Origin: Gracilaria vermiculophylla
Lineage: Eukaryota; Rhodophyta; Florideophyceae; Gracilariales; Gracilariaceae
Direction: 5' to 3'
Assembly: GCA_019155205.2 (NCBI GenBank)
Contig: JAHNZQ020000172.1
Span: 981,859-1,045,858 of the forward strand
DNA length: 64,000 nt
Below are positions 35,691 through 46,244 of this stretch, in pieces; positions within the stretch are counted from its first letter, which is position 1; every line of letters starts with the position of its first letter. The notes under the pieces are model-generated. The model was given only the letters and a program-made list of their open reading frames with translations. It had not been told where the DNA came from and searched no databases. The position numbers and the translations under genes are program-made.

Positions 35691-36234
35691 TCAACCGTTG
35701 AGCGTCAGGAATTGATAAGCTTGCGGGAGCCTCACGAAAGCAAGTGAAGTGGTTTGAAGCAGCACTAAAGATTGGAAAACAGCAGAAGAGAGCGGAAGCT
35801 TTGCGAGTAGGTCTTTCTCTTTTATAATTGGAAGGAACAAACCCTGAAATGTGCAGCGCGTTTTTGCAAATGGAGCAAAAAGAGAAGCTCTAAAACGTCC
35901 CAAAGCACGGGAATCCCTCGAATGACCATAACATCGATGTACAAGCCTCACTGTAAGTGAGTCCAAACAGCGACAAGAACCTTGCGAGCCATAGAATCAA
36001 CAATGACGACCCCAATATCGATTTCGTACGCTGCTCGTAGTGCATTTGATATACCATTTATTCGTGAACACAACAAGGGTGCATATATCATGCTTTATCT
36101 TGTCTCCTACACAACAGGATGTGTCTCATGAGCGCATTACGCAAGCGCTGATGCTCAGAAGATGACTCAATCTCCTCCCCTACGTTTTCAGTTTGCATGA
36201 CATATATAGGACTTGCCTGAGGTGCAAGAGGTTT
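35691..36234. other. Between the two Harbinger genes
   Basis: No gene is supported. A minus frame at 35691-35966 has no recognisable domain. The stretch is the space between the convergent 3' ends. Confidence 0.35.
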
Positions 36235-37202
36235 CACCATTAGATTTGTCGCGTCATTGTTACCGTTAAACAGGTGCGATACCGACGTTGCACCAACTTT
36301 GTCGGAGGATTAGCTATCCCGACGGACTTCCACCACCATGTTGTGTATAATGACACAACACTGCGCAGTTCTGTACACTTTTGAGTATGATCAGATTTCT
36401 GATGGTGTGCAAAGTATACGAAAGCGTCTAAAGGGCGCGTCAAAAAGCTTTTTGACGCTCTTGCGTACGCTCACTTGCCTTGTGCAGTGGTGCCGCTCAG
36501 CTTCCGTTTTCGGATAACTCTGAGACTGCACAAACACTTTCCATGCAAGAAATATACCATCACTGACACAACAGGAGGATTTAGAATTCTCCCGTGGTAC
36601 AGAGAACGACAGAAGCACCGGAGGAAATGTACCCGAAAGCAGCTTGTTGAAATATGTAGTCATTTGAAGGATATTAAGATCGAGGAAGGCACCTCGAAAG
36701 CCGATATGGTACTGCCAGACCCACAAACGTAGATGTCAGATGCAGTTCATTCGAATAAATGCCTTTTCCTCCTTTCAAATCGGTGAGCCATGGTGAACGA
36801 TTGGAGCATTCTTGCATATCCAGCCCGAGCAATCCACGGCCCCGACACACCCGGGCCATCTGGGTTTTCTAAATTCTTTTTCCACTTGGAGAAGTCCATG
36901 CGTAGTCGCCTCCTTCAGATAAACTTTACAGAAACACTTCACAACAGTGTTGCAAAACTCTGTGAGAAACAAACAAGCCGCTGTTTTCGAAACTTTGCGC
37001 ATATATTACGCAAGGTCCACGGGCAAAGCATACGCCATATTGCACAAGGCCACTATAACCTTGAGAAGATGTAAGATTGCAAGCTTTCCGGTGGCACCAA
37101 TGCGCATGCCCTTGGCAAGATAGTCCAAATTTGCCACGACATTTTCGAAAAACCTGTTGAAAACCAGCCGTGGCTTACAGAAGCGTCACTAAGAATCTGT
37201 TG
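36235..37202 (-). pseudogene. PIF/Harbinger transposase, catalytic part
   Basis: Minus-strand code in several frames. It reads FENVVANLDYLAKGM, GATGKLAILHLLKVIVAL, FCNTVVKCFCKVYLKEAT, RKPRWPGCVGAVDCSGW (first catalytic Asp), VWQYHIGFRGAFLDLNIL (second Asp), CVSDGIFLAWKVFVQ, RKSVKKLFDAPFRRFRIL and IIHNMVVEVRRD. This order matches the Plant_tran/DDE_4 family. The third acidic residue is Lys (VKKLF, where VERAF is usual). The 5' part of the gene lies beyond the SINE-like insertion, at 37627-38000. Confidence 0.8.
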
Positions 37203-37626
37203 TTGGAAAACAGATGAGCTATTTGCGCTATACTCTCTTGTGACACAGGGCGCACAGTTCACCATTTGAACTATCAACACGCCCCCTCGCCCTGTACTTC
37301 CTTACAGAACGAGACCTCGAGCTTACNNNNNNNNNNNNNNNNNNNNNNNNNNNNNNNNNNNNNNNNNNNNNNNNNNNNNNNNNNNNNNNNNNNNNNNNNN
37401 NNNNNNNNNNNNNNNNNNNNNNNNNNCGAGACCTCGAGCTTACAGTAGCCAATCTTCACTACTGCTGTACACCTGTACAATTTCTCAGGCTCAGATCACT
37501 TCTGGGAGTCGAACCCAGGGTCCTAGCGATTAGCTGGGCCCATAACCTGTTGGTAAACAGATGAGCTATTTGCGCTATACTCTCTTGTGACACAGGGCGC
37601 ACAGTTCACCATTTGAACTATCAACA
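37203..37626 (-). repeat. SINE-like insertion in the Harbinger transposase, with gap
   Basis: Two near-identical 77-bp segments (37203-37279 and 37550-37626) bracket a tRNA-like unit and a 100-N gap (37327-37426). The unit on the minus strand has an A-box-like TAGCTCATCTG (about 37557-37567) and a B box in a perfect T arm, CTGGGTTCGACTCCCAG (about 37502-37518). The acceptor arms do not pair, so it is not a working tRNA. The bases on both sides of the gap repeat CGAGACCTCGAGCTTAC. Confidence 0.55.
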
Positions 37627-38000
37627 TCTGTTTCGGTCGCTCTTCGACCGCTTTCATGGAAATCCCCGAGCCAACTTTCGTCATCGCGGCAGAAGTACTT
37701 TAAAAACAATCGCTGGTTGCTCTCAGAAAACAGTCGGTCCTTGTTCGGCGACTTTCCCTTTGTCGAGCCACCCCATGTCTCCCCGTGATCGCGGCTGTTA
37801 GAGTCTGCGACAGATGAAGCGCCCATTTTTTGTCAGATTGCGATTGCGAGGGCCTCGTCCACGTCGCTTTTCGCCAGTTCGGAAAGCCGCCTTGAATTTA
37901 CATTCCTCGCAATACTCATTTTATCAAGTACGCAACAGGGAGTCGAGAAGTGGTAGTTGCGGCTGTTCGCGTTCAATGTGGGAAGAAAAGTTTGGGAAGC
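37627..38000 (-). pseudogene. PIF/Harbinger transposase, N-terminal part
   Basis: Minus frame, ATG near 37998, continuing through one TGA (about 37830). The acidic SDVDEALAIAI is followed by KSPNKDRLFSESNQRLFLKYF, matching the start of plant-type Harbinger transposases. The code ends at the repeat border at 37626 and resumes in the catalytic part at 37202. Confidence 0.6.
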
Positions 38001-38559
38001 ACTTGCCCCAAACTTTCCATACTTTGGAACCTGCAGTGCAAAAAACAACGGTGGGCGGTTTTTAAGTTCAATCACCTGGATTGGAATCTATGTTGTCTAG
38101 TGGCGCCGGAAATAAACGTTGGCTACGCATGGCCAATGAGAGGCACTTGTTTCTTGGATTAAATCGCGAATTTGTTCACTGATGGAGATGCTCTAATCGG
38201 ACTGACACAATGGACAGCGCAGAACATCATGCTTGGCGTTATGAGCAATCGTGAACTATTAATTGTACTGGCAATAAGAATTTTGCAATGCGTCTAGCAT
38301 GGCGATCGGCGCAAACGTTTTTTGTATAGCGCAGAAGCCTACGTAAGCACCGAAGCTGGGTGGTATCCGTTATAGTGGTTGAGGCAAGCACAGATCAACT
38401 CGCTTGTTCAATAATCAAACTTAAACAATAAAAGTCTGTTCTTTACAGCAAGTTAATAAACGTAGCTTTAAATAGTTTTGGACCCACATAGCGATTTAAC
38501 AGTTTGCTCTCTAAACCACGATTTAGGTTTGACATTGAAACCGTTCTATAGACGGATGA
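38001..38559. other. No supported gene
   Basis: Only short frames. A CAATAAAAG at 38428 is polyadenylation-like. The right end of the Harbinger element should lie here but was not located. Confidence 0.3.
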
Positions 38560-39012
38560 ACGTGGAAATCAGGAGCAGTGTGCAGAAGACGTTTTTCATT
38601 GGCAGGCATTCCAGGATTCGATAGCGGGCTCGAACATTAACAAGGCGGCTAAAGCTGCTCGTGCACTCATGCTTCAGTATCAACTGTATGCTCACGCTAG
38701 AGATTTATGCAAGGTTACTACGGAGAGTACGATTTGTTCATACAAAGGTATAGAGGCTTTTTTTGAGGCTCCGTAAAAGAGGGATCTGCTTGCAGTCGTC
38801 TCAGATTTGTTTCAAGATTTCATGACTATGATGAACACGAAGAGGAACCACAACGAGAGCTTCAAGAATTTAGAATCTCGTTTCTAGTCCCATGTCGCAC
38901 GCCTATATGCACACGGATAAGAAGCGGAACTGTTATAATCTCTAGTAGCCTTCGCACGTCTTGCAAACGTGAATGTGGAAAATAAACAGAAGGTCGCTGT
39001 TCTTGTTAATGT
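38560..39012 (+). pseudogene. Gag-like retroelement fragment
   Basis: One plus frame with four stops. The conserved-looking pieces AAKAARALMLQYQLYAHARD, KRDLLAVVSDLFQDFMTMMN and HNESFKNLESRF have the helical pattern of a retrotransposon capsid (UBN2-like). No zinc knuckle or pol follows; the code runs into a hairpin and then an antisense gypsy integrase fragment. Assignment is by pattern only. Confidence 0.4.
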
Positions 39013-39074
39013 GGCAGAACCCCTCGATGGGAACGCACGTGGCATCGTGCACGTCTCCATCGAGGGGTTCTGCC
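39013..39074. repeat. Perfect 18-bp inverted repeat with nested inner stem
   Basis: The left arm GGCAGAACCCCTCGATGG (39013-39030) pairs without mismatch with 39057-39074. Between them GCACG (39035-39039) pairs with CGTGC (39046-39050), leaving the loop TGGCAT. No T run follows. Confidence 0.85.
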
Positions 39075-39089
39075 CTCTAGCTACCCTCA

Positions 39090-39775
39090 TCGAGAGCAAA
39101 TTACGAACTCCTTGGGTGTTTGTCCTCTCAGCGCTGTGTGTACCGCAGGACTGTCAGCATCTGGCGCCAAGGATAGTTGTCGATTACGTCCGGTGCTATC
39201 GTGGTGTGCAAATCTCTGGTTGCCGTTGATTGAGGGACGTAGCCAAGGCTGAATTCGAAATGATACAAAGGATACTTCCATGAAGAAAAGATTTGTAATC
39301 AAATTCACTGTTGGAATTGAAAGTTGCTATTTGGCTGGCGCTGCCTGTATTGAAAAATATAACATCAACGTGAGGGTCTGGACGAAAGTTTTGGATTGCT
39401 TTTATGATTGGGGTTGGTCCGCCATCTAAATATTGTTTATGATGCGTAACCAGTGCGTTAGTAATCGTCATATTTGTGAAGTGAACTCGGGCACGTGGAC
39501 TAAGATCCTTGTGGTCTGTGTTTTAAAATTGGAAAAAAGTATGTGCCGAAGAGCATGAAACTTTCCTGTGCAGACGGAACCTTTTAGCTTGAAATAAAAA
39601 TAACGCGCCTTGAAACGTTTTTCACGATCACCATAAATAATTCGTTTCCGTTCTTGTGCGGTGAAGCTTGATGAGTACATCATTGGATATAGTATCCCAA
39701 TGCCCTTCAGCGATCAGCAGATGCCATAAAATTCCCGGTGGCGCCACGTTTGGTTCTTTTTTAAATGAAATACTG
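39090..39775 (-). pseudogene. Gypsy B-type integrase fragment
   Basis: The minus strand aligns with the B1 integrase: NVAPPGILWHLLIAEGHWDT, then SVCTGKFHALRHILFSNFKT (B1: SAQETFGHFETHLFSKYET), then FEFSLGYVPQSTATRDLHTT (B1: FEVSPGYMSHSPATRALDNT). Frameshifts near 39280 and 39690 are needed, and both Asp motifs are degraded. It lacks LTRs and the rest of pol. Confidence 0.65.
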
Positions 39776-40309
39776 TGCATTTGCGCGCTCACAGAACTGT
39801 AGATATTGGTAAAAGAGGTCAGTGGGGAAAAGGAAATGTTGAAGGGATGAAACAGAAGCTTTTCGGTTCTGACCCAGATTTACTTTATGGGGCCTTGACC
39901 ATTCTCTGTATAGTAGTTTAATCACGCAACCTTGTTAAGGGCAGAAATACCACTACGAAGCAGAGGAACGCAATACTACCAATCAAATTCTAACATGACA
40001 TAATCGTGCTGGCCACAATTCAATATTAATTACAACAGCAAGGCACAACCAGACATGATACTCACCTGCCCTCACAAGAGGATGAAGTCGCACAAATTTA
40101 CAAGTCCTGCGTATCACTTTAATTCGCCTCCACGCGCCAGCATCCTTCACGTCACTTCCGTCCACGTATGCACTCAGCCAGCGGTCCAGTCTTTCAGCAA
40201 TGAACTTAGCCAGCAATGTGTTCAAATAGGATAGCCATTAGCCAACAAGGAACATTTGGTTTTCAGTGACAGCAAAAGACACATGCATCAGCACAACCCT
40301 TCTGTCATT
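39776..40309. other. No supported gene
   Basis: Holds only an 80-codon minus frame without recognisable content. The 3' LTR of copia 2 should lie here but could not be delimited. Confidence 0.3.
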
Positions 40310-41720
40310 GAATTCAAATGTCTAGGGGCACGATTCCACCCTCACTGCGGAATTTCTTCAGCTTTTCGCGACGGAGTGATCTGAATAGCATATCGGCAAC
40401 CATGTTATCAGTGAGGCAGTACTGCAACTCGATGCACGTGTATTGAAAAGCCTCTCTGGTGAAGTTAAAGCGAATTTCAATATGCTCAGCGCGCTTTTTT
40501 ACAATTTCTTTTCGAGCGAGGTCAATGCAGCCTTGGTTGTGGACATAAACAATTGTGGGTCGAACGATTATTTTGAAAAGTTCATCCACATACATACTAC
40601 TTGTGTTGCTGATGCCACTCCAAAGTCACCATAGCCAGATTTACTCCTTAGTATCGGATCACAGACTCATGTACTCAGCCTCAGCAACGGACAGTTTGAC
40701 CACGTCTTGACAACGCAAGGTCCGAGACAATGGAGCTCCACTCATCCCAAATAAGTAGCCACTGATAGATTTGCGAGTGCAAGTGTCGCCTGAATAGTCC
40801 GAATCTACACATCTGTACAGATTATTATCGGTAGTAGAGCTAAAAGAAAGGCCATTGGAGTAACCGCCGTTGAGGAAGCGCAGAATACGTTTGACTGCCT
40901 TTCAATGAACCTTTCCGGGTTTCTCGAAATATTTGGCTAGTTTAGGCATTTTATGAAATATTTCCGACCGGGTTTTCACGGAAACATATATCAGACGACG
41001 AATCACCTGGCGATAAGAAATGTGTGTCAAAGTGTTCAATCATTGAGTAAGATTCACACCAGAGTCCATAAAAGTGTCAATTGGCTTTCACTGCCACATA
41101 CCAAACCATTCCAGGACCTTTCCCATGTACGCTGACTGTGTGAGATAGAGCAGTCTTCTGGATCGAGCACGCTGAATCTCATTTCTAAGTACAATGCGTG
41201 CTTCGTCTAGGTCCTTCATGCGAAATCAATTCCAAAGCTCAGCCTTAACGCGATTCAATGTATCCGTACTGGAACGTACAACACAAAAGTTTTCCACGTA
41301 TTGAGAAATGATCACAACCCCTCCTAGCACCACCCCGTTGTGCACACACTCGTCTGCGTCGCTGGGCTTCAGATCAGTCTTTTCGACAAGGAACGAGTAT
41401 ATATTAGCACGTCACTGCCTTTATGTTTGTCGTGACCCGTAGATGGATTTCTTCCATCGGCACACTAGTTCCTTGTTCCCAGCTTGGAAGAATCTTTCTG
41501 GGTGCTCCAAGTTCACAGTCTCCTCAAGGTCTCCATTTAGGAACACAGTCTTCACACCCATTTGATGAAAGTAATAATACTCGATTGCAGTAACGGAAAG
41601 TATAATCCTCACAGATGTGAACTTGACTACGGGTGCATATGTATCTGAAAAGTCAACACCCTCAGTCTGTGAGAATCCGCGAGCAACCCTACGAGCCTTG
41701 TAACGCACTGTTGGTTCACC
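40310..41720 (-). pseudogene. Copia 2 reverse transcriptase and RNase H
   Basis: Minus strand. The RT begins RYKARRVARGFSQTEGVDF and DTYAPVVKFTSVRIILS and continues to VCRWKKSIYGSRQT (41421-41708). The catalytic YVDD is YVEN (about 41300). RNase H reads CTRKSISGYLFGMSGAPLSR, VAEAEYMSL, VHNQGCIDLARKE and HIEIRFNFTREAF (40314-40595). Stops and frameshifts throughout. The RT palm mutation and stops make it inactive. Confidence 0.85.
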
Positions 41721-43300
41721 ATTCAGACCGGCATTATCCTTCTACACATCCTCCCACTTTCAAGAAATTACGTTGCTGTCTGCTGGCTTCGGCAACATCT
41801 CCCAATTTTCATGCTCCATCAAAGACTCATACTCACTGTCCATCGCAATATACCATGCGTTGAAGTTTTGACGTGACAAAGCATCAGAATAAGATGACGG
41901 AGTGTCATCACTGGCAGAGAGACGAGCTGTACGACGCCACCAGTCAGGCTTCTTTCACTGACGATTGGATTTTCCAAGTGATTGCGGTGCATCAACTGGT
42001 GCTTCTGCAGAAACATCGTGGTCACACTCTGGAATTTCAACAACTCGAGGCACAGGTGCAGAGGAATCCTTTTCAGTAGCATTGGTGTTTAAATCTGCGG
42101 TGGCAATGTCTTCAGGTTTGGAGCTGTGGATAAATTCCACGTCTGAATAGTAACCATCACCTGAATATTCAGAATCTTTTGCTGTGACATCAGGCTCATC
42201 AAACTTTACATCCCGAGGTACAGATATCCTGCGCTTCTTGCAATCCCACAGTTTTTATCCGTTGAAGCAAATGAGGTATCCTATGAAGATTGTTTCCTTT
42301 GCGCGATTTTCCAGCTTCTTTAACTTTTCATCCACTTCTTCGTACCAGAATGTGCTCCCAAAGAAACGCAGGTGTCCCAGGTCAGACTTTTCTCCACTTC
42401 ACAGCTTGAAAGGTGTCACGTTACTTGGCAAAGCCTTATATGTCACTCTGTTGCGCACATGCACTACAACATTCAGCGCTTCTGCACAGAACCTTTCGGG
42501 CAGTTTATTATGATGCACTTCTGCCCAAACCAAGTCCATGAGTGTCAGACTGAACCTTTCAGAAAGAACATTCTGATGTGGATTTTAGAGCACAGTTCAT
42601 TGATGATTAGTACCGTGACGCTCAAGTCCCTTGCAAAATCGTTTGGGCAGGGCTCTCCACCATTATCGGTGCGCGATGCATGAAACACACTCTGGCGAGC
42701 GGTAATGGTTTTTACTTGTCTGCCGGTTTCATTCTACACATTATTGAGCCACTTTACTAACATTCCAAATATCTCATCTTTGGTCTTGAGAATGCATAGA
42801 AAGCAAAACCTGCTATGGTCGACGACTAATTTTACAGAGTAGCGCGAGCCTCCTAGGGACCCCAATTCCGTTGGACCAGTAATATGCGAAGGTACAAGGT
42901 CCATTTGGTTCTTTGCTTGTTATTGCCCTTGTTTGGGAAACCCAGCCCGTGTATAATTTCCCGCTGCACAGGAATCACATATCTCCTGCTTAGAAGTTTT
43001 ATCGACATTTATGCCGACCAGAACACCATTGGCAACCATTTGCTTCATGCCATCCACATTTACACGAGCCATTCAAACGTGTCAGAAAGACAGATGATAG
43101 GAAGAAAACGCTTTCATCCCCTGTGCGTGTGCGTTTTCGTGAGCTGCGATGGACAGGTAGTATAGACCTTTGCGGCGGCGTTCCATGGCGGTCATTTTAA
43201 AGCCATCATAGATGTTCACATTGTGTTTCTTTGAATGGCACACGAAAGTTTAATTCACAAATAGTGGACAACGAAATCAAATTTTAACACAGGTTTGGCA
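41721..43300 (-). pseudogene. Copia 2 integrase and linker
   Basis: The minus strand reads a GAG-pre-integrase block (ARVNVDGMKQMVANGVLVG, KQEICDSCAAG), then the integrase core: the first Asp is His (VPSHITGPTELG), the second is kept in RTDNGGE. A Ser/Asp-rich linker follows at 41819-42150, as usual between copia integrase and RT. Frames change several times. Confidence 0.75.
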
Positions 43301-43342
43301 CATTCACTACTTCTTTTAACTTGTACTTGCGTTATGACCCGT

Positions 43343-44364
43343 TCACAGCAATGTCCAAATCTGTACACCCACTACCACAAGACTCCAACATGGAATCATT
43401 TCCGATGCTAACTTCAGATTCACGCTTGCTCTCACACATTTGGAACATATTAACGTCGTAAGGAATTTGTGCTGTGACACCGTAGTCAAAAATACATTCC
43501 CTGTTGGTGGCTCTGTCGCAGCCATTTGCGATGAGGCAATAAATTCAGAATTACTGTTACCTTCACGATTCTCATCGTTACGATCGGTTTGCACACTCAG
43601 GTGAGCAGCAGCGCCTTGAACTTTGATTGCCTCATCACGTTGATTTTTGAAACAATTTCTGTAGATATGACTCTTTACTACAAAATAGTAGCACACAGTG
43701 ATCGTACAAGAATGCTTGCCGATCAGAGCTGCCTCGCTTACGAACTCCTCTTTGGCACTATCACTCATGCTTTGCTCTTCTTGCAAAAGTCGACTATTAA
43801 AAAACTCGAGTGTAAGCTCGCGATCGCCAATGGGAGTGTCAATCGCAAAAAAGAGGTGCTCAAACGTTCCGGAAGTCCACATAGAATGGCCATGGCAATG
43901 CCCACTTCTTCACCCACAACGTACATGCTCCATAGATAAAACGCAAGGTGAGGAACGTGATTGATGGGTTGCAACATCTTCTCGTCCTTACGCATCTTGG
44001 CTGCATATAATGAAAGTCTGGTATTGATACGGTTGAGCAGCGTCCTACGCGGAATCTCTTCAAAAACGGGCTTCTACATGTCTGCAGCAGTCTTGGTGTC
44101 GCTCACATGATGTAAATGTTCATCACTAATTAATACTCTAATGCTGGCCCTGGCCTCGGCTGCGCTTTTCTTGCATTGAGATGATTTCTCCTGTTCTGTG
44201 GGACTAGTGGTGCTGAGGTGATCGCCGAGGTCCTTGAGTGCGTGCAGTAGCTCAAGCATCTGCTTCCACACGTGGAAGATATCCTCCACCCGCTTTTCAA
44301 CCTTGATCCCAGTAAAAGAGTTCATTGCAATGTTTGGTCTCAAATAGCACGTAAAATACCACAA
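43343..44364 (-). pseudogene. Copia 2 gag
   Basis: Minus strand in three frames. The N-terminus is MNSFTGIKVEK followed by FHVWKQMLELLHALKDLGDHL and LISDEHLHHVSDTKTAADM (44074-44364). The middle is NRINTRLSLYAAKMRKDEKM and INHVPHLAFYL (about 43900-44060). A decayed zinc knuckle, CYYFVVKSHIYRNC, lies near 43680; the expected second Cys is lost. A protease motif was not identified. The real ATG is likely that of MNSFTG near 44328, since the longer frame starts with TTG. Confidence 0.75.
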
Positions 44365-45620
44365 ACGTAGATACGGAAGCAGAAAAAATCAAGAAGAAGA
44401 AGAAATAGAACAGCAAAAGATTGAACTGAAAGTGTTCGTCGGTGGGCGCACTGGCGGGAGAAACTACCTCCACTACCCTTAGGGTTACACCCCTGGCCCC
44501 CGGAGCTCTTCTGGCTAGAAAGTGCTTTTCTCCTGTGTATTTTCTCCCACGGTCAAAAAGAAGGTGCCCCGCTCTCTACGAGACTTTCAGAGGATGGTTC
44601 ATGACCAAAGAAATGCCCTCACCGATATAGCCCTCTCTAGTCTCTTTCGAAAAATTTCCCCGACCTCAAACTGAAGTAGCTTCACTCCCACGGTACGCTG
44701 CTTACGAGCACCAATAAAAGTAACTCGCGGCCTGATCGGAGGTACACCTGTGCTACGTCACCTCCCCGAAAGACCTGGGTTCCCAGATTAAACGCTTGTT
44801 ATGGGATGTGTAAACAGAAGTCAAAGCACCAGACCCAAAGTCAGGTTCACACACAGATCATTCTCCACCAAGTGTAGTACGCCACGACACCCTGCCTTTC
44901 GATCATCTCATGGTACTCATGAGCTCTTTCGACCAACACCGTTCTCCGCCCTACAGTTTTAGACGGAGGGGTAGCCCACTCGACAGAAGCACCTCCTTTG
45001 GATCAAGTCGCCAGCCTAATATCCCCGATTTCTTGAATCAACTGCTCAAAGCACTGATGCAAGGTGAGAAATGAAGACAAACAAATGCTGAGCACATATC
45101 ACAGTGTCCAGACTTCACGGGAACAGGAATGCATCCCAAAAAGATCCCAACCAAAAAACGACAAGGGGAACCAAGCAGTAAAAACGATGGGTGACTCGAA
45201 AACTAGAAACAAACGACGGAATGTGATTGACAGCAGCGGCCGAAACCAAGGCATCAAGCTTAAGTTCGAAAACGTCGAACCACAAGCACCAAAATGTCCT
45301 GAGGGAGGAACGCAAAACAGAAACGAAAATGGAAAATCAAAACCGACCACGACAACAACAAATATGACACTTCACACTACGATTGCAATGAAAGAAGCGA
45401 GGACGCAAATAAAGACGACGCGAATGACAAGGGGGATTACAGGATGAACAGAGGCGCGAAAATAAAGCCGTTTGAAAGAGCGAAGTCAGACAATTAGCAA
45501 ACCATAGCGGCAAATGAGCACCAGGCTTGACCCATAAACTAATGGAGGTCAGCGGGAGGAAGGAAACGTTGAGGGGCTGCAAAGGAATTTCGCCAGATCT
45601 GGCACAGATTCAGTTGGAGG
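44365..45620. other. Between copia 2 and gypsy A copy 2
   Basis: No proven gene. A 127-codon plus frame (45064-45447) is Lys/Asn/Thr-rich and low in complexity, with no domain. The preceding frame segment (44875-45070) also reads openly. The copia 2 5' LTR probably lies in 44370-44800 but has no visible partner. Confidence 0.3.
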
Positions 45621-46172
45621 TGTAGTACAGTGGATCCTAGAGTGATATTTTCATGTGGTTCTACGACGGGACATTCCTAAGTAGGGTTCGTATGTTACGA
45701 ACTAAGACGCATGGTGCATTGTTCAGCCCACGTGTACTACAGTACACTATAAGGACGGTAGAATTTAGATCTCTTTTACTTAATTGGTGCCGATAATTAC
45801 TACAGTAGTGTGACCTGCCAAGGTGGGGTCCCGACGTTGTACTTAGTCCGCCTTTTGAGCTCCATCTCTGTAAAAGTAAACCAAGAACTTTTGAGTTTTT
45901 ATCTGCTTTTTCGATTGGAGGCTCTCGTTGAACATTCTTAGGTTTCTAAGCCGTCGATCTCCAGGTCGCCTCGAAGCAGTGTCTGTAGGAGAATTGTCCG
46001 CTCGATGAACCCCTTCTCCATTTGGTGTTTTTGGGTTCCCTTTCTGGATTCCCCCGGCTCGTGACAGCGATTCCTGTAGACCACATTTAGGAGCTCGGTC
46101 CTGTTGAGTCAAGTAAAAATCGTAACGGAAATTGTATGCTACCAACTCTGAAGAGGAACGGAAGGGACCACA
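45621..46172 (+). repeat. Gypsy A LTR (5' LTR of copy 2)
   Basis: 552 bp, TGTAGTACAGTGGATCC to GGAAGGGACCACA. Followed after two bases by a decayed primer site and then family-A gag, so it is a 5' LTR. The matching 3' LTR was not found. Confidence 0.88.
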
Positions 46173-46244
46173 ACCGGCCTCGCGAATTAGAAGGTCATTT
46201 TCCTTAAGAAGTCGCAAGAGTCCCGAAAAAACAGCGTTTCTAGT

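Noticed and set aside
37530..37550. Plus-strand GCTGGGCCCATAACC resembles the anticodon arm of initiator tRNA-Met.
   Set aside because: The A and B boxes and T arm are on the minus strand, and no other arm of tRNA-Met is visible on the plus strand.
37500..37575. A functional tRNA gene on the minus strand.
   Set aside because: Only the T arm pairs properly; acceptor and D arms do not. Treated as a SINE-like head.
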